From: Flavobacterium frigidarium DSM 17623
Lineage (GTDB): Bacteria > Bacteroidota > Bacteroidia > Flavobacteriales > Flavobacteriaceae
Direction: 5' to 3'
NCBI RefSeq assembly: GCF_000425505.1
Contig: NZ_AUDO01000001.1
Coordinates: 62,001 to 126,000 of the forward strand
Length of the DNA: 64,000 bases
The notes under the pieces are model-generated. The model ran no database searches. It had not been told where the DNA came from and was given only the letters and a program-made list of their open reading frames with translations. This document shows, piece after piece, positions 36,948 to 46,316 of this stretch; within the stretch, counting starts at the first letter, position 1, and every line of letters begins with the position of its first letter. The position numbers were made by a program, and so were the translations under genes.

Positions 36948-39351
36948 ACTCGCTCTTTTCTTGCTGTTGCCATTACTAAGCTTTGCTCAAAATAAAATTT
37001 CGGGAACGGTTACAGATGGAAACGGAAAAAAATTAGCTGGTGTTGAAGTATACAACAAGTCTACCAATACCAAAATTTTTACCGACACAGCTGGAGTATT
37101 CGAAATAAACGAAAAAACATCAGCAAGTTTTGATTTTGTTTTTTTTAAAGAAGGTTACAGTATTGTAGAGCAAAGCGGTATCTCAACGGGCAGCGCTATC
37201 AAAATCGTTTTGAATAAAATTAATAATCTAACAGAGGTAATTATTAAGAAGCAAAACCAAAAACTATCTGCGATATATAAGTTAAAAGACATTGAAGAAA
37301 CAGCAATATACGCAGGTAAAAAAACAGAGGTTGTCAACATAAGTAAATTAACGGCTAATAAAGCAACGAATAATGCCCGCCAAGTATTTGCTCAGGTTGT
37401 GGGTTTGACCATTAACGAAAGTTCAGATGGTGGTTTGCAATTAAGCATTGGTGGTCGCGGATTAGACCCTAACCGAACAGCTAACTTCAATACTCGCCAG
37501 AATGGTTATGACATTAGTGCTGACGTTCTAGGCTATCCTGAAAGTTACTATGCTACACCTACTGAAGCATTAGAAGAAATCCAGATTATACGTGGTGCTG
37601 CGTCATTGCAATATGGTACACAGTTTGGAGGTTTGATTAATTTTAAGATAAAAACACCTACTACAAAGCCTTTTGAATTTATCACCCGAAATACTTTAGG
37701 CTCTTATGGCTTGTATACTAATTTCACTTCATTAAGCGGTACAAACGGTAAATTTAGTTACTACACTTTCTTCAATTATAAAAAAGGAGATGGATATAGG
37801 CCCAATTCAGATTTTGAGAGTAAAAATTATTTTGCAAACTTAAATTACAAATTTAACGAAAAAACATCTTTACATTTTGATTATACCTATTATAACTACC
37901 TAGCACAGCAAGCTGGAGGTTTAACAGATGCTATGTTTGAAGAGAATCCTAGACAAAGTAATCGCACTAGAAACTGGTTTGCAGTTGACTGGAATTTATT
38001 TGCATTGCGTTTAAAGCATAAATTTAATGAGGACAATACCTTCTCATTGCAATTGTTTGGATTAGACGCAAGTAGAAAAGCACTAGGATTTAGAGACAAT
38101 CGAATCACCACACCAGATCCTATGGGAGAGCGTGACTTAATCCTTGGAGATTTTGTGAACTGGGGTGCCGAAGCCCGTTATCTAAAACAATATTATATTG
38201 GTAAACAAAAAAGTGCTTTTTTAATTGGAGCAAAATATTATCAATCTAATAATACTCAACAACAGGGTCCTGGAAGCTCAGGTAGCGATGCTAATTTTAA
38301 TATCGCAATCGACGAATTTCCATTCTATAAAAACCAGTCTGATTTTACATTTCCAAATTTGAATTTAGCTCTTTTTGGTGAGAACATCTTTAAGCTTAGC
38401 AATACTTTTACTATTACGCCTGGCTTCAGAATAGAGAAAATCAAAACACAAGCTGATGGAAGTTATAGAGTGATTAATCGTGACTTAGCTAACAATGTTA
38501 TTTTTGACGAAACTCAAACTGAGAACAATATAAAAGATCGAAATCTACTACTACTTGGAGTTGGATTAAGCTATAAACCTAAAAACGGAATTGAATTTTA
38601 CGGAAATGTATCTCAAAATTATCGTTCAGTAACTTTTAGTGATATTCGTACAGTAAATCCAAGTCAACAAATTGATGAAAATATTACTGACGAAAAAGGA
38701 TACACTTCTGATATTGGTGTAAGAGGTCATATTAATAACAAACTAACATTTGACACAAGCATTTTCGGACTCTATTACAATGATAAAATTGGTGATTACG
38801 ACAGTACGAACTCTTCTAATCAAATAGTAAAAATTAGAGCCAATACAGGTACTGCACTAACCTATGGTTTTGAAACCTTACTAGACTGGAATATTGCTAA
38901 AACATACTTTGAGTACAATGAAAATTTCAGTTGGAATGTATTTACAAATTCTGCCATAACAGGTTCAAGTTATTTAAAATCTGATATCCCTACTATTAAA
39001 AAGGGATACAAAGTAGAATTTGTTCCGTTATATAATCTCAAAACAGGAACAAGTGTTGGATATAAAAACTTCCTTTCAAGTGTTCAGTTTACCTATATCT
39101 CATCGCAATTGTCAAGCGCAAGTAGCAACAGTTCAAATAATGTTTCAACTGGAATTTCAGGAACAATCCCTTCTTATTACGTAGCAGATATTTCTTGCTC
39201 TTACAAATGGAAAAACTGGAAATTAGAAACCGGTGTAACCAATTTTACAAACAACAGTTATTTTACTCGTAGAGCTACTGGCTATCCAGGACCTGGAATT
39301 ATACCATCAGACAAAAGAACATTTTACACCACTTTGGAATTTTTATTCTAA
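36925..39351 (+). CDS. TonB-dependent outer-membrane receptor of the imelysin/HTTM locus
   Basis: About 808 residues from the ATG at 36925, which directly opens a signal peptide (MTLLKDFKLALFLLLPLL, ending SFAQ). An ATG 13 codons upstream is possible but puts hydrophilic residues before it. Residues about 22-105 are a carboxypeptidase-like domain (ISGTVTDGNGKKLAGVEVYN). The plug follows (ARQVFAQVVGLTINESSDGG, IQIIRGAASLQYGTQFGGLINF), then a 22-strand-type barrel closing with TFYTTLEFLF. It overlaps the HTTM gene. Ligand unknown; an iron complex is likely from the context. Confidence 0.92.
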   Translation: MTLLKDFKLALFLLLPLLSFAQNKISGTVTDGNGKKLAGVEVYNKSTNTKIFTDTAGVFEINEKTSASFDFVFFKEGYSIVEQSGISTGSAIKIVLNKINNLTEVIIKKQNQKLSAIYKLKDIEETAIYAGKKTEVVNISKLTANKATNNARQVFAQVVGLTINESSDGGLQLSIGGRGLDPNRTANFNTRQNGYDISADVLGYPESYYATPTEALEEIQIIRGAASLQYGTQFGGLINFKIKTPTTKPFEFITRNTLGSYGLYTNFTSLSGTNGKFSYYTFFNYKKGDGYRPNSDFESKNYFANLNYKFNEKTSLHFDYTYYNYLAQQAGGLTDAMFEENPRQSNRTRNWFAVDWNLFALRLKHKFNEDNTFSLQLFGLDASRKALGFRDNRITTPDPMGERDLILGDFVNWGAEARYLKQYYIGKQKSAFLIGAKYYQSNNTQQQGPGSSGSDANFNIAIDEFPFYKNQSDFTFPNLNLALFGENIFKLSNTFTITPGFRIEKIKTQADGSYRVINRDLANNVIFDETQTENNIKDRNLLLLGVGLSYKPKNGIEFYGNVSQNYRSVTFSDIRTVNPSQQIDENITDEKGYTSDIGVRGHINNKLTFDTSIFGLYYNDKIGDYDSTNSSNQIVKIRANTGTALTYGFETLLDWNIAKTYFEYNENFSWNVFTNSAITGSSYLKSDIPTIKKGYKVEFVPLYNLKTGTSVGYKNFLSSVQFTYISSQLSSASSNSSNNVSTGISGTIPSYYVADISCSYKWKNWKLETGVTNFTNNSYFTRRATGYPGPGIIPSDKRTFYTTLEFLF

Positions 39352-39372
39352 AGTAAAAATAACACAATTTTC

Positions 39373-39417
39373 AAACCCCTTTAAAACTAAGCACTCTTAG
39401 TTTTAAAGGGGTTTTTC
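39373..39417. terminator. strong terminator of the iron-locus operon
   Basis: A perfect 19-bp stem beginning AAACCCCTTTAAAACTAAG with a CACT loop, followed by T5. It follows the TonB receptor stop by about 21 bases. Confidence 0.93.
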
Positions 39418-39420
39418 TTT

Positions 39421-39655
39421 GCATAATACAGAAGTCTTTACTGCCGCAGTCGGGCGTCGAATGTTTGAAAAACACATAAAAAGAAAAGCTGTTTGATCCC
39501 CCGCGGCGGAGTGTTCTTTTATTTTAGTGGTCTAAAACCAGTTCGACCGACGAGAACGTACTGACTTGATTTTTTTGTTTCTTTTTTTATCAAGAAAAAA
39601 AGAAAAACGCTTTATAGATAACTAAACGTTATACGAATTAAAAAAACACGAAGAA
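39421..39655. repeat. intergenic stretch with GC-rich patches, repeat-like
   Basis: No gene is seen. Patches such as CGCAGTCGGGCGTCG and CCCCCGCGGCGGAG stand out against the AT-rich background, followed by a T-rich run and an A-rich run (TTTCTTTTTTTATCAAG, AAGAAAAAAAGAAA) that can pair. It resembles dispersed intergenic elements of Flavobacterium, by memory only. Confidence 0.45.
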
Positions 39656-40462
39656 TTATTTCCCTAAATTCGAATGTAACATTTTGAAATAAACAAAAGC
39701 TTTTAACAATCTGCTACCATACCAAGAAAACATCTCCCCATCAACAAGCACAGTTTGTGTATTTTCAGTGTAATTACTTATCTCATATCCATCCTCTTTT
39801 TTAAAAGGATAAGGTTCCGAAGATAGAAATATATAATCTGGATCCCCTTCAGCAACGATATCTTCAATCGCTACTTCGGGATAGCGTCCCTTCGTGCTGT
39901 AAATATTTTCAAAATGATTTAGCTTTAATAATTCATTTATAAAATTATTAGAACCGGCTACCATATATGGCTTTTTCCATATAAAATAAGCTACCCTCTT
40001 AACTGGAATATCATTAATAAATTTTTTGAAATCACTTAAAGCAAAGGTTAATTTGTCGTTCCATTTTCTAGCTTCTGTTCTTGCATTAAAAAGCTGACCA
40101 AAATCCTTTATCATTTGGAAATTATCTTCTACAGTAACAATATCAGTAACCCATACTGGACAAATTTCGCGCAAGCGCTCCACCATTTCTAGTGTGTTCT
40201 CCTCTTTATTACAAATAATAATGTCGGGCTGTAGCTCTTTTATTTTTCGATAATTAACTTTTTTAGTACCACCAACACTTTTTATAGTTGACTTAAAATG
40301 ATAAGGATGCACACAAAATTTGGTAATCCCCACAATCTTTGCCTCCAGACCTAAATCATAAAGTAACTCTGTTTGCGAAGGCACAAGAGAGATGATTCGT
40401 TGAGGCGAGGCTTCAAAAATATGTTCCGTACCTATTTGATCTTTTAAAGAAAGTGTTTTCAA
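39656..40462 (-). CDS. BtuF-like substrate-binding protein without a signal peptide
   Basis: A 268-residue protein of the helical-backbone metal/cobalamin-receptor fold: QRIISLVPSQTELLYDLGL, GITKFCVHPYHFK, IKELQPDIIICNKEEN, WVTDIVTVEDNFQMIKDFG, MVAGSNNFINELL, YPEVAIEDIVAEGDPDYIFLSSEP. This matches the BtuF/FepB-type binding domain, but the first residues (MKTLSLKDQIGTEHIFEA) are hydrophilic, so it is not obviously exported. No permease or ATPase gene is adjacent. Cobalamin would fit with the B12-dependent mutase elsewhere in the window, but this link is only a guess. Confidence 0.82.
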   Translation of the reverse strand: MKTLSLKDQIGTEHIFEASPQRIISLVPSQTELLYDLGLEAKIVGITKFCVHPYHFKSTIKSVGGTKKVNYRKIKELQPDIIICNKEENTLEMVERLREICPVWVTDIVTVEDNFQMIKDFGQLFNARTEARKWNDKLTFALSDFKKFINDIPVKRVAYFIWKKPYMVAGSNNFINELLKLNHFENIYSTKGRYPEVAIEDIVAEGDPDYIFLSSEPYPFKKEDGYEISNYTENTQTVLVDGEMFSWYGSRLLKAFVYFKMLHSNLGK

Positions 40463-40926
40463 GTTTTTTTATTTAAAGTAAGAAAATTAGTTTCAAGTTA
40501 GAGAATTAGTTTCAAGTTTTCCTTGTTTAAAGTTTAAGGTTAAACTGTGCAGTGGTAGATAATTAGTTTCAAGTTTTCCTTGTTTAAAGTTTAAAGTTAG
40601 ACTGTGCAGTGCTTGCAAAATGTCTAGAATCCGAATTTGTGTTTAAATATGTTGTGGTTGAAAAAATAATATTTTACTTATATATATCGCTTGAGATAAT
40701 CAAAGTCAATTTTAAACAATTTTTTAACCAAGTAAAGCCAACCTTAAACCTTAAACTCTAAACCTGAAACATTTTACGCACAATATGCATCAACCTTAAA
40801 CCTGAAACTTTAAACCTGAAACTTTAAACCCGAAACAATTTAAGCACAATCAGCATCAACTTTAAACCTGAAACAATTTAAGCACAATCAGCATCAACCT
40901 TAAACTTTAAACAAATCACAGACTAT
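40463..40926. repeat. low-complexity repeat region built from TTTAAAC-type words
   Basis: No gene is seen. The right side repeats CTTTAAACCTGAAAC and AATTTAAGCACAATCAGCATCAA several times. The left side repeats ATTAGTTTCAAGTTTTCC, TTGTTTAAAGTTTAA and GACTGTGCAGTG-like words in the opposite sense. The two sides are roughly inverse complements, so the stretch could fold as a large imperfect hairpin. Confidence 0.7.
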
Positions 40927-41751
40927 CTAAGTCAACTTTAAACTAACAATTCCGCTCATTTCCTTTTGCATTTTCAAAGCCTCTGCTCTTGCTTTTTCGG
41001 CAAAATCTGTATCTTTTGATGCATAGATAATGGCTCTAGAAGAATTAATTAGCAAACCGATATTATCGTTCATTCCGTATTTACATACTTCAGCTAAACT
41101 ACCACCTTGCGCACCTACACCTGGAACTAGTAAAAAACTATCTGGAACGATTTTGCGGACTTCCGTAAAATACTCCGCCTTTGTTGCTCCTACAACATAC
41201 ATCAGGTTTTTACTATTTTTCCACGATTTAGATGTTTCTAATACTTGCTTATAAAGTTCTTTTCCGTTTACCTCTAATGTTTGAAAATCAAAAGCCCCTT
41301 CGTTAGAAGTTAGTGCCAGCATGATTGTATGTTTATTTTCGAAAGCCAAAAATGGTTCTACAGAATCTTTCCCCATATAAGGTGCTACTGTTATACTGTC
41401 AAAATTTAAATCTTCAAAAAAAGCTTTAGCATACATCGACGACGTATTTCCTATATCACCACGTTTAGCATCGGCAATTGTAAAAATATCAGGGTAGTTG
41501 TCGTTGATGTAATTAATTGTTTTTTGGAGTGCCATCCAACCCTTAATTCCGTAGGCTTCAAAAAAGGCGATATTGGGTTTGTATGCCACACATAAATCGT
41601 GGGTCGCATCAATAATCACTTTATTAAACTCAAAAATGGGATCTTCAAGTTGCAATAAATGCGGTGGGATTTTATCTAAATCAACGTCTAAACCAACGGC
41701 TAGAAATGATTTTTTAAGTTTGATTTGGCTGATTAGTTGGTCTGTAGTCAT
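40927..41751 (-). CDS. pyrF: orotidine 5'-phosphate decarboxylase (type 2)
   Basis: Last step of UMP synthesis. A 274-residue enzyme with the catalytic Asp-Ala-Lys-x-x-Asp motif as [13 protein letters not shown], the N-terminal [12 protein letters not shown], substrate loop [12 protein letters not shown] and phosphate-binding [11 protein letters not shown]. The length and these motifs fit the type 2 PyrF of Bacteroidota and mycobacteria rather than the shorter E. coli type. It stands near prfA on the same strand but is separated by a repeat and terminator. Confidence 0.95.
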   Translation of the reverse strand: MTTDQLISQIKLKKSFLAVGLDVDLDKIPPHLLQLEDPIFEFNKVIIDATHDLCVAYKPNIAFFEAYGIKGWMALQKTINYINDNYPDIFTIADAKRGDIGNTSSMYAKAFFEDLNFDSITVAPYMGKDSVEPFLAFENKHTIMLALTSNEGAFDFQTLEVNGKELYKQVLETSKSWKNSKNLMYVVGATKAEYFTEVRKIVPDSFLLVPGVGAQGGSLAEVCKYGMNDNIGLLINSSRAIIYASKDTDFAEKARAEALKMQKEMSGIVSLKLT

Positions 41752-41825
41752 GTTGTCTATTTAAAAGCGAATTTTACAAAATGTATCGCAAATTTCGCTA
41801 CGTTCTTTTATATACAATTGTTTTT

Positions 41826-41892
41826 TAGCCCCGATTGAACCGATATCCTCGTAGTGCAACGAAGAGATAAAGGAGAAAGCGGGAAATAGCTC
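41826..41892. repeat. REP-like intergenic element, copy 1
   Basis: Begins TAGCCCCGAT and ends AGCGGGAAATAGCTCC, so TAGCCCCG.. and ..CGGG pair across the unit. A related unit occurs at 45003-45101 (TAGCCCTGAT ... AGCGGGAATACAGC). Confidence 0.6.
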
Positions 41893-41920
41893 CAAAAAAA
41901 AGCCTCAATAAATGAGGCTT
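41893..41920 (-). terminator. prfA terminator
   Basis: AAGCCTCA/TGAGGCTT with loop ATAAA; on the minus strand followed by T8. Confidence 0.9.
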
Positions 41921-41925
41921 AATAT

Positions 41926-43002
41926 TTAGAAAACTTCACTAGCTTCCTTTAGTTTTTCCATATTGTTTACAAGAGCAAGCTCCTCGACAATTTTCTGGAT
42001 ATCTCCATTCATGATATTCCCTAGATCATATAAAGTCAAACCTACACGGTGATCCGTCACACGACCTTGAGCGTAATTGTAAGTACGAATCTTAGCCGAA
42101 CGGTCACCTGAACTCACTTGAGAGGTACGCGTGCTGGCATCTTCGGCCTGTTTCTTAGCTAATTCTTGTTCGTATAAACGAGAACGCAATACAATAAATG
42201 CCTTATCTTTATTCTTGTGTTGTGATTTTTGATCCTGACATTGCGCCACTAATCCCGTAGGAACGTGCGTTAAACGTACTGCTGATTTGGTTGTATTTAC
42301 TGATTGCCCACCAGGTCCTGACGAACAAAAGAAATCTACACGTACATCGTTCATATCAATTTGCACGTCAAATTCCTCAGCCTCTGGCAAAACCATCACG
42401 GTCGCTGCAGAAGTATGCACACGTCCTTGTGTTTCTGTTTGCGGTACGCGTTGCACACGGTGAACACCCGCCTCAAACTTTAAAGTACCATAAACATCCT
42501 CACCAGTAACCTCAAAGATCACCTCTTTAAATCCACCAGATGTACCTTCATTCATGTCAACCACAGAAGTTCTCCAACCTCTATTTTCACAATATTTAGT
42601 GTACATACGGAAAAGATCTCCTGCAAATATACTCGCTTCATCCCCACCCGTTCCGGCACGAATTTCCACCATGACATTCTTAGCATCTTCTGGATCTTTA
42701 GGAATCAACATGAATTTGATTTCTTCCTCTAATTCTGGTAATCTATCCTTTGCTTCCTCTAGTTGCATCTTGGCCATTTCGGTCATATCAGCATCACTAT
42801 TATCAGCTATAATTTCATTTGCTTCTTCAATATTTGCCATTAAAAGAACATATTCATCTCTTTTCTCAGCCAATGCTTTCAAGTCTTTGTACTCTTTATT
42901 CAACTGCACATAACGCTTTTGATCAGAGATAACATCCGGCTGAATAATCAAATCCGAAATCTCATCGAAACGTTGTTTTACTATTTGAAGTCTATCTAAC
43001 AT
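41926..43002 (-). CDS. prfA: peptide chain release factor 1
   Basis: Terminates translation at UAA and UAG. A 358-residue class I release factor. Domain 3 carries the catalytic GGQ in [20 protein letters not shown]. The codon-recognition PxT motif is PQT in [16 protein letters not shown], which separates RF1 from RF2 (SPF). The N-terminal helical domain and the C-terminal [15 protein letters not shown] are standard, so all domains are complete. A terminator follows directly. Confidence 0.97.
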   Translation of the reverse strand: MLDRLQIVKQRFDEISDLIIQPDVISDQKRYVQLNKEYKDLKALAEKRDEYVLLMANIEEANEIIADNSDADMTEMAKMQLEEAKDRLPELEEEIKFMLIPKDPEDAKNVMVEIRAGTGGDEASIFAGDLFRMYTKYCENRGWRTSVVDMNEGTSGGFKEVIFEVTGEDVYGTLKFEAGVHRVQRVPQTETQGRVHTSAATVMVLPEAEEFDVQIDMNDVRVDFFCSSGPGGQSVNTTKSAVRLTHVPTGLVAQCQDQKSQHKNKDKAFIVLRSRLYEQELAKKQAEDASTRTSQVSSGDRSAKIRTYNYAQGRVTDHRVGLTLYDLGNIMNGDIQKIVEELALVNNMEKLKEASEVF

Positions 43003-43280
43003 AATCTTAGTCCTTTATTTGGAGTGCAAAATTACGAAATTTTTGTTTAAAATTTCACCATTACATCTCCTACTTTTCATAGCTTAAAATCCAACTAAAA
43101 ATTGCCTATTTAAAAACTCAAATTCTTTAGGGCGTGCCTGCCAAAAAAAGGCAGTCAGGCTATTCGCTACAATCTTTTTATGATTCCGCTATCGCTGCAT
43201 AATAAAAAGGATTTTCACTACTATCCTTCACGCGGTATTGCGGTGTTACAAAATAAAAGATTCGTTTACTAATAAAAATC

Positions 43281-44106
43281 AGCTCAATATTGTCACGCTT
43301 AAAGCGTCTCACGTAAGAAGCTAACACAGCTAGAATCCTTGCGATGGTAGAAGCTTTTTGGTTTATTTTATTAATCATTTTGCCCTACAGTATTTTTTGA
43401 ACTTGAATTTTAAAAAAGCTCGGATGATTCTTAGTGTAACGCTAATTTGAAGTCTTTGTCGAGTTACTCTGCTAAGACTCTTTCAGAGTGACAAAATTGG
43501 AGTGCATTGTCTAGTATTGGTGTACTTTGCTATGTTGAGTTACTTTGCTGAGACTCTTTCAGAGTGACAAGATTGGTAATTCATAAATTGTGAGAAGTAA
43601 TTCCTGTTACTCATTGACATTTCTTAAAAAACACTAGAAATCGTTATCTTGAAAAAATTCGACGATTATACTTTGTAAAGTATTAAGTATAAAACAATGC
43701 TAAAACTATTTCTCTCAAAAAGCTCCTCAATATTGTCACGCTGAAAGCGTCTCACCTAAGAAGCTAACACAGCTAGAATCCCGATGAAGTAAGAAGCTTT
43801 ATGGTTTATTATGTTAAATTCCTTACATACCAACTTACTTGAATTTGAAAAAAATCGGATGAACATGGGTTTAATTTCCGGCTGAAGTCTTTGTAGAATT
43901 TGCTTTGTCGGGCTACTTTGCTAAGACTCTTTCAGAGTGGCAAGATTGGAGTGCATTGTCGAGTATTTGTGCACTTTGCTCTGTCGAGTTACTTGACTAA
44001 GACTCTTTCAGAGTGACAAGATTGACTAGTAGTATTACGTCCATTTACTTAATGATCTTTTCTTTGTCGAGTTACTTTGCTAAAACTCTTTCAGAGTGAC
44101 AATATT
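43281..44106. repeat. about 445-bp tandem duplication carrying short repeats in both orientations
   Basis: The gap 43003-44449 has no credible gene. The block at about 43281-43580 recurs at about 43727-44030: shared words include TATTGTCACGCT, GTAAGAAGCTAACACAGCTA, ACTTGAATTT, GAAGTCTTTGT and GAGTGCATTGTC. A 20-base element GACTCTTTCAGAGTGACAA occurs five times (near 43474, 43550, 43923, 43999, 44082). Its near reverse complement TGTCACGCTGAAAGCGTCTC occurs twice (43291, 43734). Outside this block, 44107-44449 shows nothing recognisable. Confidence 0.8.
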
Positions 44107-44449
44107 GTTCGAGTGAGTAATCAATCATCATTGCATCGGAAATTCGATTGAGTGACCATTTAAATTCAAAAAGTTTTCAAATTTGATAAAACTAGTGTAT
44201 TAACCATTTTTTCTATTTGATTCTTGGGTTGCTAAATCAAAGCTTATCAGCATTTTTGTGTTTCAGCGACTTAAATATTTTGATTTAGGTTTTCAATATT
44301 CTGCCTATAATTAGTAACATTAAGATGCTTTTACTCTTTTATCAGCTATTGCAATTAAATTTGTTACTATCAATTATATTCTTAAATTGAGACTTTAAAA
44401 AAATATTGAGAACAGTTATAAAATCTGTTCATTAAAGCGGCATCACATT

Positions 44450-44956
44450 ATGGAAAAATATTTACGTCAATTGATTTCGATTGAGTTTGAAGATAAAAAA
44501 GACATTTTTACCGGTTTTTTAATTGACTGGACGGAAGACTGGATACTTTTAAAAAATAATCCGGTGGACTTTATTATTGATGGTTTTACTATTTTAAAAA
44601 ACAAAAATATTAAAGCAATTATTCAAGATAAAGATCATGAGTTCACAGAAAAAGTCATCAAATTAAAAGGCCTTAAAACTAGCGCTGAAGAAATTATTCC
44701 TTTGACTAATTTAGAGTCAATCATTAATTTTCTGGCGAATAAATACCAAATCTTTCAAGTTGCCAAAAAATCAGACAAGGCGGTTTATCTAGGAAAATTA
44801 ATGGAATTCACAGATAAAGAGTTGGTGATGGATTTTTTAAGTCCGGAGGGTGAATTTGAAGGTGTAATGAGTTTTAAGCATAGTAAAGTAAGAGTAATCG
44901 AATTTGATACTGATTATATCAATTCCCTAAAATTACTTGTTGACGAGAACGACTAA
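44450..44956 (+). CDS. small soluble protein of unknown function with an internal repeat
   Basis: A 168-residue protein with no export signal. Two halves look alike: residues about 8-55 (LISIEFEDKKDIFTGFLIDW... VDFIIDGFTILKNKNIKAI) and about 108-160 (AVYLGKLMEFTDKELVMDFL... EGVMSFKHSKVRVIEF). Each has the strand-turn-strand pattern of Sm/SH3-like small beta-barrels, where a bent strand of the GxLxxx-D kind is usual. RNA or protein binding would be a guess. It stands alone between a repeat region and a REP-like unit. Confidence 0.65.
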   Translation: MEKYLRQLISIEFEDKKDIFTGFLIDWTEDWILLKNNPVDFIIDGFTILKNKNIKAIIQDKDHEFTEKVIKLKGLKTSAEEIIPLTNLESIINFLANKYQIFQVAKKSDKAVYLGKLMEFTDKELVMDFLSPEGEFEGVMSFKHSKVRVIEFDTDYINSLKLLVDEND

Positions 44957-45002
44957 CTAACAGTTCTCTTTATATTTAATTATAAAATAAAAACAGACTC
45001 CC

Positions 45003-45101
45003 CTAGCCCTGATGGCTGTGGCATCGCCCGGAGTGGTAAACAAGGTATTTTTGCCGTAGTTTACTTAGCGGGAATACAGCGTACAGCAGGACAGATGGTC
45101 T
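45003..45101. repeat. REP-like intergenic element, copy 2
   Basis: Begins CTAGCCCTGATGG and ends AGCGGGAATACAGCGTACAG, related to the unit at 41826-41892. An inner arm pair GTAAAC/GTTTAC at 45036-45041 and 45059-45064 makes a hairpin. It fills the gap before the FNT transporter gene. Confidence 0.6.
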
Positions 45102-45184
45102 TTTACATTCACAGTAGTTCTGCTACTAATAAATAGGATACAAAACTTATTTTTAGATGAGAGAATGGTAACAAAAAAGTCTTT

Positions 45185-46036
45185 ATGAAATCTGAAGAAA
45201 AAGAGCAAGAAAAATATCAAGAGGAGTTAGAAGAAACTTCAAAGGAGGTCGACGGTGTCAATGAATACCGAGATATTATAAGTCGCGTAATCCATGAGGG
45301 AGAAGAGATTTTTAAAATAAAAAATAGAGCGATTACACTTAGTGCAATTATTGCCGGTCTCGAGATTGGTTTTAGTTATATGCTGCTTTGTGCGTTACAT
45401 CATTTATTACAAGGCAAGGTAGAAGAAAGTACTATTTTTAAACTTTTTAGTTTTGTTTATCCGGTAGGTTTCATATTAGTTATTCTTGGGAAGTCGGCTT
45501 TGTTTACAGAGCAAACATCGGTTTTGACACTTCCCGTATTAAATGGGCAGCGCAAGATTAGTGAACTACTTCGTATTTGGGGACTAGTTATCCTAGGAAA
45601 TGTTGTTGGAGGGATGTTGTTTGCGATTTTCATTAGTGTACTTGCTCCTCATCTTAATTTATTCACCCAGGAAACGATGGTTACTATAGGCAGTCACGTC
45701 TTGGATCATGAAGGCTGGGTGCTGTTTTTAAGCGCAATTGCTGCGGGCTGGCTCATGGGTTTGCTAAATTGGCTTTTAAATAGTGCCAAAAATTCGCTAA
45801 CACGTATTTTTCTAATCTTTATGATTACGGCAGTAATTGGTTTTGGTGGTTTCCACCACAGTATTGTGGGAAACATTGAAGTTTTTGGGGCTTATTTATT
45901 TTCACCATCAATTGGCTTTTTAGACTATCTATGGTTTTTGATTTTAGCATTATTAGGAAACAGTATTGGCGGTGCCGTTGTGGTTGGATTATTCAAATAC
46001 CGAATTTTTGAATCTAATTACAGTAAGGAACACTAA
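45185..46036 (+). CDS. formate/nitrite transporter family protein, YfdC-like
   Basis: A 283-residue membrane protein with a charged N-terminal tail of about 45 residues (Glu/Lys rich) and six membrane segments. FNT-type features: RAITLSAIIAGLEIGFSYML, LGKSALFTEQTSVLTLPVLNG in the first broken helix, and GFGGFHHSIVGNIEVFGAYL in the second. The long acidic N-terminus is typical of the YfdC branch, whose substrate is not settled. It is a single gene, ended by a terminator. No nitrite- or formate-enzyme gene is nearby. Confidence 0.88.
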   Translation: MKSEEKEQEKYQEELEETSKEVDGVNEYRDIISRVIHEGEEIFKIKNRAITLSAIIAGLEIGFSYMLLCALHHLLQGKVEESTIFKLFSFVYPVGFILVILGKSALFTEQTSVLTLPVLNGQRKISELLRIWGLVILGNVVGGMLFAIFISVLAPHLNLFTQETMVTIGSHVLDHEGWVLFLSAIAAGWLMGLLNWLLNSAKNSLTRIFLIFMITAVIGFGGFHHSIVGNIEVFGAYLFSPSIGFLDYLWFLILALLGNSIGGAVVVGLFKYRIFESNYSKEH

Positions 46037-46070
46037 AAACACTACCGTTTTAAGAAACAAGTTTTTACAT

Positions 46071-46112
46071 AAAGGCAATGAGTGAAATTTTTCTACTCAT
46101 TGCCTTTTTTTT
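46071..46112. terminator. terminator after the FNT transporter
   Basis: AAAGGCAATGAGT/ACTCATTGCCTTT stem with an 11-base loop, followed by T8. Confidence 0.92.
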
Positions 46113-46316
46113 AATGCAACTATTCATTAATTCTGCTTTTATAAATGCTTGCAAAGTGGAATTACTATTACGATTTCGGTTTTTTAACAGGATTTGAGCC
46201 GTAATTCTCAATGAAAATCACAAAAAACGAATTAGACAATAATATTGTTATTTTATTATTGGTAAAGCATTATATTTAAAAAAATATTATCATTTTACCA
46301 ATTTAACACCACCGCT

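Noticed and set aside
43178..43378. A 66-codon minus-strand reading frame (MINKINQKASTIARIL...)
   Set aside because: Most of it is the translation of the intergenic repeat TGTCACGCT...GCGTCTC and its flanks; no domain, no promoter, and the second copy of the block does not keep the frame.
43472..44105. Possible CRISPR array from repeated GACTCTTTCAGAGTGACAA
   Set aside because: Spacing is irregular (76, 373, 76, 83 bases), the segments between copies are themselves repeated, and there are no cas genes.
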